DNA from: Gammaproteobacteria bacterium
Lineage (GTDB): Bacteria > Pseudomonadota > Gammaproteobacteria > Burkholderiales > Gallionellaceae
NCBI GenBank assembly: GCA_018813765.1
Contig: JAHJBC010000003.1
Span: 110,411 to 174,410 of the forward strand
DNA: 64,000 bases
Reading direction: 5' to 3'
A program made the position numbers and the translations under genes. Position 1 is the stretch's first letter; the number at the start of each line of letters is the position of its first letter. The notes beneath the pieces were generated by a model that worked only from the letters and a program-made list of their open reading frames with translations, made no database searches and had not been told where the DNA came from. Shown one piece after another: positions 17,337-26,026 of this stretch.

Positions 17337-18508
17337 TGCGGCATGTCGCACTCGGGAAGCGACGGATCGCAGCCGAGGAATTGCACGATCTCCTCGCGCC
17401 GTTTCACCGCATCCTGATAACCGAGTTCGATCAACGCGCGGCAATAGTGTTTGTCGAACAACAGGTAGCTCACCAGATTCGCGCCGCTGCGTTGCATCAC
17501 GCCGACCGATCGCAACAGCAGGCGTATGGTCCAGGGAAGTTGCGCGATATAGCGCTCGGCGATCTTCTCCAGCGGCTGGCTGGGCGTGATGACCAGCACA
17601 TCGATATGGCGCATGTCGGTGGCGGCACGCAGTTCTTCCGGAATCAGCCTGACCGTTTCGTTGATGCGCTGCACGCGCTCAAGATCGACGGCCATACCAT
17701 CGAGGAAGATGCTGTCAAGTGCGTGTCCGGCGATCTGCGCCAATGTCGGATAGGTATCCATCCTGCTGCGCCGTTCTTCTTCGTCCTCGGCATGCCACGC
17801 GCCCATCAGCAGCACCTTATCGGCGCCCAGATGCAAAGCGGAGCTGATCGGCGCGATCTGGCGCATGGAACCGTCGCCGAAATACTCGCGATGGATGTGC
17901 ACCGCCGGAAAGATGAACGGGATGGCGGAAGACGCCAGCAGGTGCTCGATGCCAATTTTTGTTTCCATGCCGACCCGGCGTGTCCGCTTCCACGGCTTTA
18001 TATCCTTGACGCCCTGATAGAACGTGACCGAATGCCCGGAACCGTAGCCGGATGCCGCGATACTCAAGGCATGCAAGACTCCCGCGTCTATGTTCTCCTG
18101 GATCTTCTCGCAGGGCAGCGTCTCCTCCAGGAACACCGCCAGCGGTGAGTTATCCAGCAGCGAGACACGATTCATGCGATTGATGCCGATCAGACTCAGC
18201 AACAGCCCGGCCAGCCAGCGCACGGTGTTGGAGAACACGCCCAGCACATCGGAGCGATAGATGTTGCTCACTTGCGAGTTATTCCAGATACCGAGCAGGT
18301 ATTTCACGCCCGTACGGAAATGGCGCGCATTCACCGCCAGCGTCACCGCATTCAGGGCGCCCGCGGAAGAACCGCAGATGACCTCGAACGGGGAGCGCGC
18401 GCGGCGCGGCAGGAACTCGGCGATGGCCTTGAGTACGCCGACCTGATAAGCGGCACGCGCGCCGCCGCCACTGAGGATGAGTCCGATCTTTTGCGGTTGC
18501 TGACTCAT
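17333..18508 (-). CDS. Patatin-like phospholipase
   Basis: A 391-residue protein. LSGGGARAAYQVGVL is the oxyanion loop, GSSAG (S48) the nucleophile elbow, and YFGDGSMRQ (D212) completes the Ser-Asp dyad. No signal peptide is visible, so it probably acts on the cytoplasmic side of membranes. It is the first gene of patatin-birA-coaX-SPOR. The C-terminal third (residues ~215-390) is longer than the minimal patatin core and of unknown function. Confidence 0.88.
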   Translation of the reverse strand: MSQQPQKIGLILSGGGARAAYQVGVLKAIAEFLPRRARSPFEVICGSSAGALNAVTLAVNARHFRTGVKYLLGIWNNSQVSNIYRSDVLGVFSNTVRWLAGLLLSLIGINRMNRVSLLDNSPLAVFLEETLPCEKIQENIDAGVLHALSIAASGYGSGHSVTFYQGVKDIKPWKRTRRVGMETKIGIEHLLASSAIPFIFPAVHIHREYFGDGSMRQIAPISSALHLGADKVLLMGAWHAEDEEERRSRMDTYPTLAQIAGHALDSIFLDGMAVDLERVQRINETVRLIPEELRAATDMRHIDVLVITPSQPLEKIAERYIAQLPWTIRLLLRSVGVMQRSGANLVSYLLFDKHYCRALIELGYQDAVKRREEIVQFLGCDPSLPECDMPQ

Positions 18509-18517
18509 GCGATACGC

Positions 18518-18769
18518 CTATGCCTCATCCGGCTCCGCATGTACCGATTCCAGCGCGTCCTTGAGTGTCTCTTCCGGCAGGGCATTCAGCATCTCGGACA
18601 GCACTTCTGCGGCTTCCACCGCGTTATGCTGCAGTTTACTGGCATCCGCGTTCGCCACCAGCACCGCCGCCGCGCCGACCACCTTGAGCAGGCGCGTGCG
18701 CTCGCGCATGAGCATCTCCAGCTCCTCGCGCACCATCGCGATCTCCTGCTTGTTCAGATTTTCCGGCAT
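18518..18769 (-). CDS. Conserved hypothetical small helical protein
   Basis: An 83-residue, mostly helical, acidic protein (NKQEIAMVREELEMLMRERT followed by an alanine-rich segment and EVLSEMLNALPEETLKDALE). It contains no motif I can name. The ATG at 18769 is preferred over one six codons upstream because AAGGAG lies six bases before it. It lies 9 bp upstream of the patatin gene on the same strand, so the two are probably co-transcribed. Confidence 0.65.
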   Translation of the reverse strand: MPENLNKQEIAMVREELEMLMRERTRLLKVVGAAAVLVANADASKLQHNAVEAAEVLSEMLNALPEETLKDALESVHAEPDEA

Positions 18770-18935
18770 TTGCTTCTCCTTGTGCATGGTTCCAGTCCGC
18801 GCCGATTATAGCTCAGCGCCTTGCGCGGCACGGGCGTGAAGCACCCGTTACGGCGGCCCCGGATTAATGGCGGCACCCGACCGCCCCGAGGCGTATAATG
18901 CCGCCACCCGCAAAAGCAGCGATATTTTTCCGGAA

Positions 18936-20327
18936 GTGAATACATTGAATCCAGTCAGTTTTGCCGATCTGAAGTTGGCGCCCGCTCTCCTCAAGGCGCT
19001 TACCGAATCCGGTTACGTCCATCCCACCCCGATCCAGGCGGAGGCCATCCCGCAAGTGCTGGCAGGCCACGACCTGATGGCGGGCGCGCAGACCGGCACC
19101 GGCAAGACCGCGGCCTTCGCGCTGCCCTTGTTGCAGAAACTGTTGCCGCTTGCCAGCGCCAGCACCTCGCCGGCCAAACATCCGGTGCGCGCGCTGATCC
19201 TGGTGCCGACGCGCGAACTGGCGATCCAGGTGGAAGAGAGCGTCAAGACCTATGCCAAACACACCAGCCTGCGCTCGCTGGTGGTGTTCGGCGGCGTGGA
19301 TATCAAGACCCAGACGCCGCACCTGAAGAATGGCGTGGAGATACTGGTTGCCACGCCGGGCCGCCTGCTCGACCACATCGAACAGAAGACGGTGCAACTG
19401 AACACGGTACAGATACTGGTGCTGGACGAGGCGGACCGCATGCTGGACATGGGCTTCATGCCCGACCTGAAGCGCATCCTGGCGCTGCTGCCGCGCACCC
19501 GGCAGAGCCTGATGTTCTCCGCCACCTTCTCCGCCGAGATCAAGAAGCTGTCGGAAGATTTCCTCATCTACCCGACCCTGATCGAAGTGGCGCGCAGCAA
19601 TGCCTCCGCCGAGAACATCACGCAGAAGGTCTACATGGTCGAACAGGCCGACAAGCATGCCCTGCTCACGCAGATTCTGCGCGGCGAGGATGCCAGCCAG
19701 GCCATCGTGTTCACCAAGACCAAGCTCACCGCCTCCCGCCTCGCCCGGCAGTTACAGCGTGACGGCCTCTCCGCCGACGCCATCCACGGCGACAAGAGCC
19801 AGCTCGAGCGCATGCAGACGCTGGATGCCTTCAAACAGGGCAAGGTGAGCGTGCTGATCGCGACCGACGTGGCCGCGCGCGGCCTCGACATCGACAGCCT
19901 GCCTATGGTCATCAACTACGAGATACCGCACGCCGCAGAGGACTATGTGCACCGCATCGGCCGCACCGGCCGCGCGGGCGCTTCCGGCACGGCCATCTCG
20001 CTGGTGTCGCCGGAAGAGGAAAAGTACCTGGTCGAGATCGAAAAGCTGATCAAGCAGAAGATAACAAAAGAGACGGCGAACATCGAACATGCACCGCGAC
20101 CCCAGCGCGCGCCGCGTGGGGAGCATCACGAGCGCACGCCTCGCGCAGAACACCACGAACGCGCACCGCGTCCCGCCGCCGCGCCGAAGAAACCCAGCCA
20201 CGACCCGTGGTTCGACAAACCTTACGAACCGAGTGCGCCACCCCCTGCTCCTGCGGCGAAAACGGAAACGCATGTCGCCAAACCGAAGAAGCAGGTCGGC
20301 GCCCTGCTAGGGCGGCGGCAGGGTTAA
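18936..20327 (+). CDS. rhlE: DEAD-box RNA helicase (RhlE-type)
   Basis: A 463-residue helicase with all core motifs: Q motif (HPTPIQAEAIP), AQTGTGKTAAF, PTRELAIQ, TPGRLLDH, LDEADRMLDMGF, SATFS, VFTKTK, ATDVAARGLDI and HRIGRTGRAG. The last ~85 residues are a basic low-complexity tail with repeated EHHERxPRAEHHERAPRP, probably RNA-binding. I place the start at GTG 18936 (VNTLNPVSFADL) because a TATAAT box at 18894-18899 lies downstream of the upstream ATG at 18867. The stop overlaps the mqo stop on the other strand. Confidence 0.9.
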   Translation: MNTLNPVSFADLKLAPALLKALTESGYVHPTPIQAEAIPQVLAGHDLMAGAQTGTGKTAAFALPLLQKLLPLASASTSPAKHPVRALILVPTRELAIQVEESVKTYAKHTSLRSLVVFGGVDIKTQTPHLKNGVEILVATPGRLLDHIEQKTVQLNTVQILVLDEADRMLDMGFMPDLKRILALLPRTRQSLMFSATFSAEIKKLSEDFLIYPTLIEVARSNASAENITQKVYMVEQADKHALLTQILRGEDASQAIVFTKTKLTASRLARQLQRDGLSADAIHGDKSQLERMQTLDAFKQGKVSVLIATDVAARGLDIDSLPMVINYEIPHAAEDYVHRIGRTGRAGASGTAISLVSPEEEKYLVEIEKLIKQKITKETANIEHAPRPQRAPRGEHHERTPRAEHHERAPRPAAAPKKPSHDPWFDKPYEPSAPPPAPAAKTETHVAKPKKQVGALLGRRQG

Positions 20328-21832
20328 GCTGCCGTCTCGTTCTTCCCTTTCCCACCCAGTTGCAGCGTACCCAGCGTCCGCTGCCGCACTTCCTCCAGCA
20401 GCGCCACGTTCCCGTCCAGCGATTCGCCCCAGGACGGGATCATCTGTTTCATCTTGCGTTTCCAGGCAGCTGACTTCATCTGCGGCTTGAAGCAGCGCTC
20501 CAGCACTTGCGCCATAGCCTTCACCGAAGTCGATGCGCCCGGCGATGCGCCCAGCAGCGAAGCCAGCGTGCCGTCCTTGCTGGCGACGATCTCGGTGCCG
20601 AACTCCAGCCTGCCGCAGTAGGAACCGCAACTCTTGATGATCTGCACGCGCTGTCCGGCGGACGCCAATTCCCAGTCCTCGTCGCGCGCTTCCGGATAGT
20701 AGGCACGCAAGGCGTCCACCCGGTCACCGTGGGTCTTGATCGCCTCGCCCAGCAGATAGCGCATCAGGTCGAAATTCTCCATCGCCACCGCCAGCATGGG
20801 CTTGAGGTTGCCGCTCTTGAGCGAAGAGAACAGATCCAGCACCGACCCCTCCCTGAGGAAGCGCGTGGTGACACTGGCGAACGGCCCGAACAGCAATGCG
20901 CGCTCGCCGTCTATCATGCGCACATCGAGGTGGGGCACAGACATGGGCGGCGCACCCACCGGCGCCTTGCCGTACACCTTGGTCGAGTGCTGGCGCACGA
21001 TCTCGGGTTTGCGGCAGATCAGCCAATGGCCGCTGACCGGGAAACCGCCGTAGCCTTCCGCCTCGGGGATGCCCGATTTCTGCAGCAGCGGCAGCGCGCC
21101 GCCGCCCGCGCCGATGAACACGAAACCTGCGTTGATGGTGTGCAGCTTGCCGGTTGAGTTCTCCATCATGCGCACATGCCAGCGCCCGTCGTCGCGCTTC
21201 CTCAGGCTTTCAATGGTGTGACTGGTCTTCAGTTCGAAGTTGGGCGACTTCTGCAGCGTGCGCACCAGCCGCCGCGAGAGATAGCCGAAGTCGACGTCGC
21301 TGCCGTGCTTCACCCGCGTCGCGGCGACCTTCTGCTTGCGGTCGCGCCCCTGCATCACCAGCGGCATCCACTCTCGCAGCACCGCCGGGTCTTCGCTGTA
21401 TTCCATTTCGCTGAACAGATGATGCCTTTGCATCGCGCGATAGCGTTCGCGCAGAAAAGCCACGTTCTCCTCGCCCCATACGAAGCTCTGGTGATATACC
21501 GGATTGATGAATTTTGCCGGATCGGGGATGCAGCCCTGCTCGACCAGATAGGACCAGAACTGCAGCGACACCTCGTAGTCCGCGTTGATCTCCAGCGCGC
21601 GGCTGATGTTGACCGAACCATCCGGCTGCTGCGGCGTGTAGTTGAGTTCGCAATTCCCCGCATGGCCCGTACCCGCGTTGTGCAGCACATGCGAACTTTC
21701 CCCGGCCACGCGCGCGAGGCGTTCCACCATCACCATTTTCAGTGACGGATCGAGTTCGGACAACAGCTTGCCCAGCGTCGCGCTCATCACGCCCGCGCCT
21801 ACCAGTAACACATCCACTTTTCTCTGAGACAT
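20324..21832 (-). CDS. mqo: Malate:quinone oxidoreductase
   Basis: A 502-residue FAD-dependent membrane-associated enzyme. It starts with the dinucleotide fold DVLLVGAGVMSATLGKLL and contains GTGHAGNCELNYTP and GGGALPLLQKSGIPE, both typical of MQO. It oxidises malate to oxaloacetate and passes electrons to quinone, bypassing NAD-linked malate dehydrogenase in the TCA cycle. It is a single-gene unit, convergent with rhlE (the two stops share bases), with a paired palindromic repeat just upstream of its start. Confidence 0.95.
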   Translation of the reverse strand: MSQRKVDVLLVGAGVMSATLGKLLSELDPSLKMVMVERLARVAGESSHVLHNAGTGHAGNCELNYTPQQPDGSVNISRALEINADYEVSLQFWSYLVEQGCIPDPAKFINPVYHQSFVWGEENVAFLRERYRAMQRHHLFSEMEYSEDPAVLREWMPLVMQGRDRKQKVAATRVKHGSDVDFGYLSRRLVRTLQKSPNFELKTSHTIESLRKRDDGRWHVRMMENSTGKLHTINAGFVFIGAGGGALPLLQKSGIPEAEGYGGFPVSGHWLICRKPEIVRQHSTKVYGKAPVGAPPMSVPHLDVRMIDGERALLFGPFASVTTRFLREGSVLDLFSSLKSGNLKPMLAVAMENFDLMRYLLGEAIKTHGDRVDALRAYYPEARDEDWELASAGQRVQIIKSCGSYCGRLEFGTEIVASKDGTLASLLGASPGASTSVKAMAQVLERCFKPQMKSAAWKRKMKQMIPSWGESLDGNVALLEEVRQRTLGTLQLGGKGKNETAA

Positions 21833-21848
21833 GATTCAGCTCCTGCCT

Positions 21849-21973
21849 GTCATTCCGGCGCAGGCCGGAATCCAGTTAATGAATAATTCCCGCACATGCG
21901 GGACAACTTTGTAGCGATGTCCGCTACGCGGAACTGTTTGTACGCGCTGGATTCCGGCCTGCGCCGGAATGAC
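21849..21973. repeat. Paired palindromic repeat (GTCATTCCGGCG family)
   Basis: The same inverted pair as at 3307. It fills almost the whole 161-bp gap between the end of hrpA and the start of mqo. Confidence 0.9.
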
Positions 21974-21993
21974 GAAGTTCGAATACCGATCTT

Positions 21994-24900
21994 CTAAAGC
22001 CCGGCCAGTATTTTTTCCAGCCGCTTCACCGACACGATCACCGGCGTCTTCAGTTCCTGCGCGAACAAGGATACGCGCAACTCCTGCAGCATCCAGCCGA
22101 AATCTTCCAGCCGCGCATCGGCCTCGCCCTGTTGCGAGTGCAGTCTTCGCTGCCATTGCTGCAACAACGGATTCATCTGCGCCATGCTCTGCGCATCGCG
22201 CGCCGGGTTGGCACGCAGCTTCTCCAGCCGCACGTTGATCGCCTTCAGGTAGCGCGGCATATGCTGCATGCGCTCGAACGGCGTGCGCGCCACCCACTCT
22301 TTCCCCAGCAGACCCTCCAGTTGTTGCCGGATGTCCTGCGTAACTTGCCCATGCGCCTTGAATCCGGGTAAAGCCTTCTGCAGCGCGTGATATTCAACCA
22401 GCACCGTACCCACCAGCCGCGCGATCTCCTGCGCCACCAGATTCAGGCGCGCCTTGGCGTCCTTGCAGCGGGTGGCAAAGTCCTTTTCGCTCTCCGGCCA
22501 GGGATCGTTCAGGCAGCAGCGGTCGAAAGTCACGGCGAGTATCTGCCGCTGCAGGTCCTGCTGGCCGCCAAAGGGGAGGAACTGCATGGACATCGCCTGC
22601 AAGCCGGGCAGATTCTTCTCCAGATACTTCACCTGCTCCTTCAGGGCAAGCTGGAACAGGCGGCGCAGGCCCAGACGATGAGCTGCCTTGGCGGCATCCT
22701 GCGTGTCGAAGCTTTGCAGTGTCACCGCATCGCCCTCGTCCACCAGCGCGTTGAACACAGTGATGGTTTGTCCGGCGCGTTGCTCGTTGCGGGTCGGATT
22801 GAAGTCGCCGAACTTCCATTCGGTATAGCGCTCTCCGCTGCTCTTCTGCTGCGGCGCGAAACTTTTCGCCGCCGGAGTGGCGGCGGCCACGACCTGCTTC
22901 GGCGCCCACTCGCCGCGCAACTGTGCAAAGTTGCGCGACATGCCCAACTGCCTTCCATGCTCGTCCACCACACGGAAATTCATCAGATGGTGCGCCGGCA
23001 ACTGCTCCAGCCTGAACGCATCCAGTGGCACATCGAGCTGCTTCTGCTCGCGGATGTAGCGTGCCAGCACCTGCAGCAACGGCGTGTCGGAAGGCTTCAC
23101 CGCCGCGCAGAACGCGGCCGCGAACTCCGGCACCGGCACGCAGTGGCGGCGCAGTTTCTGCGGCAGCGATTTCACCAGTTGGACGATCTTCTCGGCCAGG
23201 ATCCCCGGCACCAGATATTCGCAGCGCGCCGCCGACACCTGGTTCAACAGCGCCTGCGGCACGGTCAGCGTGACGCCGTCGTCGCTCTTGCCCGGCGCGA
23301 AGTTGTAGGCCAGCGCATAGCTCACGTTGTTCATCAGCAACTGCGGTGGAAAATGTTCCGTCGTAATCCCCGCCGCCTCATGCCGCATCAGGTCGTCTTT
23401 TTTCAGGTACAGCAGTTTCGGCTGCTCGCGCTCGGCTTCCTTGCGCCAGTGCTCGAACGCCGCACCGTTGTGCATCCCGGCCGGGATACGCTGGTCGTAG
23501 AACGCGAAGATGAGATCATCATCCACCAGCACATCGGGGCGGCGCGCTTTGTGCTCCAGCGCCTCGATGTCGGCGATGAGTTTCTGGTTGTGCGCAAAGA
23601 ATGGCGCCTGGGTGTTGAACTCGCCGTTCACCAGCGCCTCGCGGATGAACACCTCGCGCGACTCCTCCGGATTCATCGGTCCGTAGTGCACGCGCTTCTT
23701 CGGGTTGATGAGCAGACCGTACAGGGTGCTGCGTTCCCACGCCGCCACCTGCGCCGCCTTCTTCTCCCAGTGCGCGTCAAAATAGCTGCGCTTCATCAGA
23801 TGCGCGCCGACTTCCTCCAGCCACTCCGGCTCGATGCGCGCCACACAGCGCGCGAACAGCTTGGTCGTCTCCACGATCTCCGCCGCCACCACCCACTTCG
23901 CGCCCTTCTTCGCCAGCACCGAGTTCGATGCGATGAAGAACTTGATCTCGCGCGGGCCGAGGTAATAGGGCTCGTTCACCGCGCGCGTGCCGATGTTGCC
24001 GAGCAGGCCGGTGAGCAATGCTTTGTGGATTTGTTCGTAGGTGGCGGGTTGCGCAGCACTGCCGTCATTCCGGCGCAGGCCGGAATCCAGTTGATTTTCA
24101 ACTTCCCCGCGAAGCGGGACAGCGCTTGGGTTTTGTCCGTTGCGCGGAGTGTTTTTTTCGGCTGGATTCCGGCCTGCGCCGGAATGACGGCCTATTTGAT
24201 TGCCCGACTCAAACATCCCCATTTCGCTCACCTGCGCGTGCAACTGCTGGTGCAGCTCGTGCCACTCGCGCAGGCGCAGCGGGGAGAGGAACTTCTCGCG
24301 GCACTCGTTCGCCCACAATTTGTTGGTCTTCTTGTGTTTGATCGCGTCCTGGAACCATGCCCACAGCTTGATATAGGCAAGAAAATCCGAGCGCTCGTCG
24401 TTGAAGCGTTGGTGCGCGGCATCCGCCGCCTCGCGCCGCTCGCTCGGCCGGTCACGCGGGTCCTGCAAGGCCAGCGCACTGGCGATGATGAGAATCTCGT
24501 TGAGGCAGTGATATTGCCGCCCCGCCAGCAGCAGACGCGCGACCTTGGGATCGAGCGGCAGCTTGGCCAGTTCGTGGCCCAGCGGGGTGAGCTGGCGCTT
24601 GTCGTCGATGGCGTTCAGCTCCTGCAGCAACTGGTAACCGTCGGTGATCGCGCGCGAACCCGGCGGCTCGATGAACGGGAACTCCTCCACCTCGCCCAGA
24701 CCCAGCGCGCTCATGCGCAGGATGACGGTGGCCAGCGACACGCGGAAGATCTCGGCATCGGTGAACTCGGGGCGCTGCTGGAAATCGGTCTCCTCGTACA
24801 GGCGGATGCACACGCCGCTCATCACGCGGCCGCAACGTCCGGCGCGCTGGTTTGCTGCGGCGCGCGCGATGTTCTCGATGCGCAGTTGCTCGACTTTCTG

Positions 24901-25971
24901 CCGCACGCTGTAACGGTTGATTCGCGCCAAACCGCTGTCGATGACATAACCGATGTTGGGCACGGTGAGCGAGGTCTCCGCCACGTTGGTCGCCAGCACT
25001 ACGCGGCGACAGCCCTGCGCGGGCTTGAATACGCGATCCTGTTCGGGCACCGACAGGCGTGAGAACAGCGGCAGGATTTCCAATCCCTTGTGCTGGTGTT
25101 TGCGCAGCGCCTCGGCGGTGTCGCGGATCTCGCGCTCGCCGGGCAGAAACACCAGCACGTCGCCTTTCAATCCGCCGATGGAGAGTTCGTCCAGCGCACT
25201 ACAGATCGCCTGCGGCACGTCCTGCGTGTCACCCTCTTCGTTCTGCTGCGGCGGGCGGTAGCGAATCTCGACCGGATACGTGCGGCCGGAGACCTGGATG
25301 ATGGGGGCGTTATATGTAGGAGCGAGCTTGCTCGCGATTTTTTCCACACCATCATTCGCGAGCAAGCTCGCTCCTACATTGGGCGGCTGCTTCGCAAAAT
25401 GCTTCGCAAACCGCTCCGCATCCAGCGTCGCCGAGGTGATGATGAGTTTGAGATCGGGGCGGCGCGGCAGCAGGCGCTTGAGATAGCCCAGCAAAAAGTC
25501 GATATTGAGCGAGCGCTCATGCGCCTCGTCGATGATGATGGTGTCGTAATTCCTGAGATTCGGATCGTGGTGGATCTCGGCCAGCAGGATGCCGTCGGTC
25601 ATCAGCTTGATGCAGGTATCGGGCGAAACCTTGTCGTTGAAGCGCACCTTGTAGCCGACCAGGCCGCCGAGCTCGGATTTCAGCTCATGCGCTATGCGTG
25701 CGCCCACCGAGCGTGCCGCCACCCGCCTTGGCTGGGTGTGGCCGATGACGCCGAGCACACCGCGGCCCAGACTCAGGCAAATCTTGGGTAACTGTGTGGT
25801 CTTGCCGGAGCCAGTCTCGCCGCAGACGATCACGACCTGATTCTTTTCAATGGCCAGCGCCAATTCCTCGCGCCGCGCCACCACTGGCAGGTCGGCGGGG
25901 TATTCGATGGCGGAGAGTTGCTGGACGCGCGCCAGACGGCGCTGGGCGATTGCAGATAAAACTGGCTTCAT
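21994..25971 (-). CDS. hrpA: ATP-dependent RNA helicase HrpA (DEAH box), with two in-frame repeat insertions
   Basis: A 1325-residue DEAH helicase. GETGSGKTTQ (51-60) is Walker A, DEAH 148-151, SATLDAERF (180-), NVAETSLTVPNIGYVIDSG and QRAGRCGR motifs IV-VI; then HA2, OB and the large C-terminal DUF3418 region. It remodels RNA-protein complexes, including stalled ribosomes. Two segments do not belong to the family: residues ~197-220 (PNVGASLLANDGVEKIASKL) are encoded by a REP-like palindrome between HF and NAPII, and residues ~595-636 (RHSGAGRNPAEKN ... LDSGLRRND) by a GTCATTCCGGCG repeat pair. Both keep the frame open. It is a single-gene unit ending next to another copy of the same repeat. 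Confidence 0.93.
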   Translation of the reverse strand: MKPVLSAIAQRRLARVQQLSAIEYPADLPVVARREELALAIEKNQVVIVCGETGSGKTTQLPKICLSLGRGVLGVIGHTQPRRVAARSVGARIAHELKSELGGLVGYKVRFNDKVSPDTCIKLMTDGILLAEIHHDPNLRNYDTIIIDEAHERSLNIDFLLGYLKRLLPRRPDLKLIITSATLDAERFAKHFAKQPPNVGASLLANDGVEKIASKLAPTYNAPIIQVSGRTYPVEIRYRPPQQNEEGDTQDVPQAICSALDELSIGGLKGDVLVFLPGEREIRDTAEALRKHQHKGLEILPLFSRLSVPEQDRVFKPAQGCRRVVLATNVAETSLTVPNIGYVIDSGLARINRYSVRQKVEQLRIENIARAAANQRAGRCGRVMSGVCIRLYEETDFQQRPEFTDAEIFRVSLATVILRMSALGLGEVEEFPFIEPPGSRAITDGYQLLQELNAIDDKRQLTPLGHELAKLPLDPKVARLLLAGRQYHCLNEILIIASALALQDPRDRPSERREAADAAHQRFNDERSDFLAYIKLWAWFQDAIKHKKTNKLWANECREKFLSPLRLREWHELHQQLHAQVSEMGMFESGNQIGRHSGAGRNPAEKNTPRNGQNPSAVPLRGEVENQLDSGLRRNDGSAAQPATYEQIHKALLTGLLGNIGTRAVNEPYYLGPREIKFFIASNSVLAKKGAKWVVAAEIVETTKLFARCVARIEPEWLEEVGAHLMKRSYFDAHWEKKAAQVAAWERSTLYGLLINPKKRVHYGPMNPEESREVFIREALVNGEFNTQAPFFAHNQKLIADIEALEHKARRPDVLVDDDLIFAFYDQRIPAGMHNGAAFEHWRKEAEREQPKLLYLKKDDLMRHEAAGITTEHFPPQLLMNNVSYALAYNFAPGKSDDGVTLTVPQALLNQVSAARCEYLVPGILAEKIVQLVKSLPQKLRRHCVPVPEFAAAFCAAVKPSDTPLLQVLARYIREQKQLDVPLDAFRLEQLPAHHLMNFRVVDEHGRQLGMSRNFAQLRGEWAPKQVVAAATPAAKSFAPQQKSSGERYTEWKFGDFNPTRNEQRAGQTITVFNALVDEGDAVTLQSFDTQDAAKAAHRLGLRRLFQLALKEQVKYLEKNLPGLQAMSMQFLPFGGQQDLQRQILAVTFDRCCLNDPWPESEKDFATRCKDAKARLNLVAQEIARLVGTVLVEYHALQKALPGFKAHGQVTQDIRQQLEGLLGKEWVARTPFERMQHMPRYLKAINVRLEKLRANPARDAQSMAQMNPLLQQWQRRLHSQQGEADARLEDFGWMLQELRVSLFAQELKTPVIVSVKRLEKILAGL
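24064..24188. repeat. Paired palindromic repeat inside the hrpA coding region
   Basis: A 125-bp member of the GTCATTCCGGCG family, with both inverted halves intact. It is read through in frame by hrpA and encodes about 42 extra residues in a linker ahead of the conserved IHKALLTGLLGNIG block. Confidence 0.95.
25315..25378. repeat. REP-like palindrome inside the hrpA coding region
   Basis: Two perfect 23-bp inverted arms with core GAGCGAGCTTGCTCGC, separated by 18 bp. The arm resembles the GTAGGAGCGxGCTTGC REP sequences known from Pseudomonas. It is translated in frame as part of hrpA just after the SAT motif. No other copy is visible in the window. Confidence 0.93.
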
Positions 25972-26026
25972 GGCGCGCGATTTTACCTGCTGCGACCGGT
26001 GTGCGCTCGAAATGCTCCGGGCTTGC

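Noticed and set aside
22387..25062. An 891-codon open frame opposite hrpA
   Set aside because: Antisense shadow of the hrpA coding strand, with no recognisable domain and biased composition.
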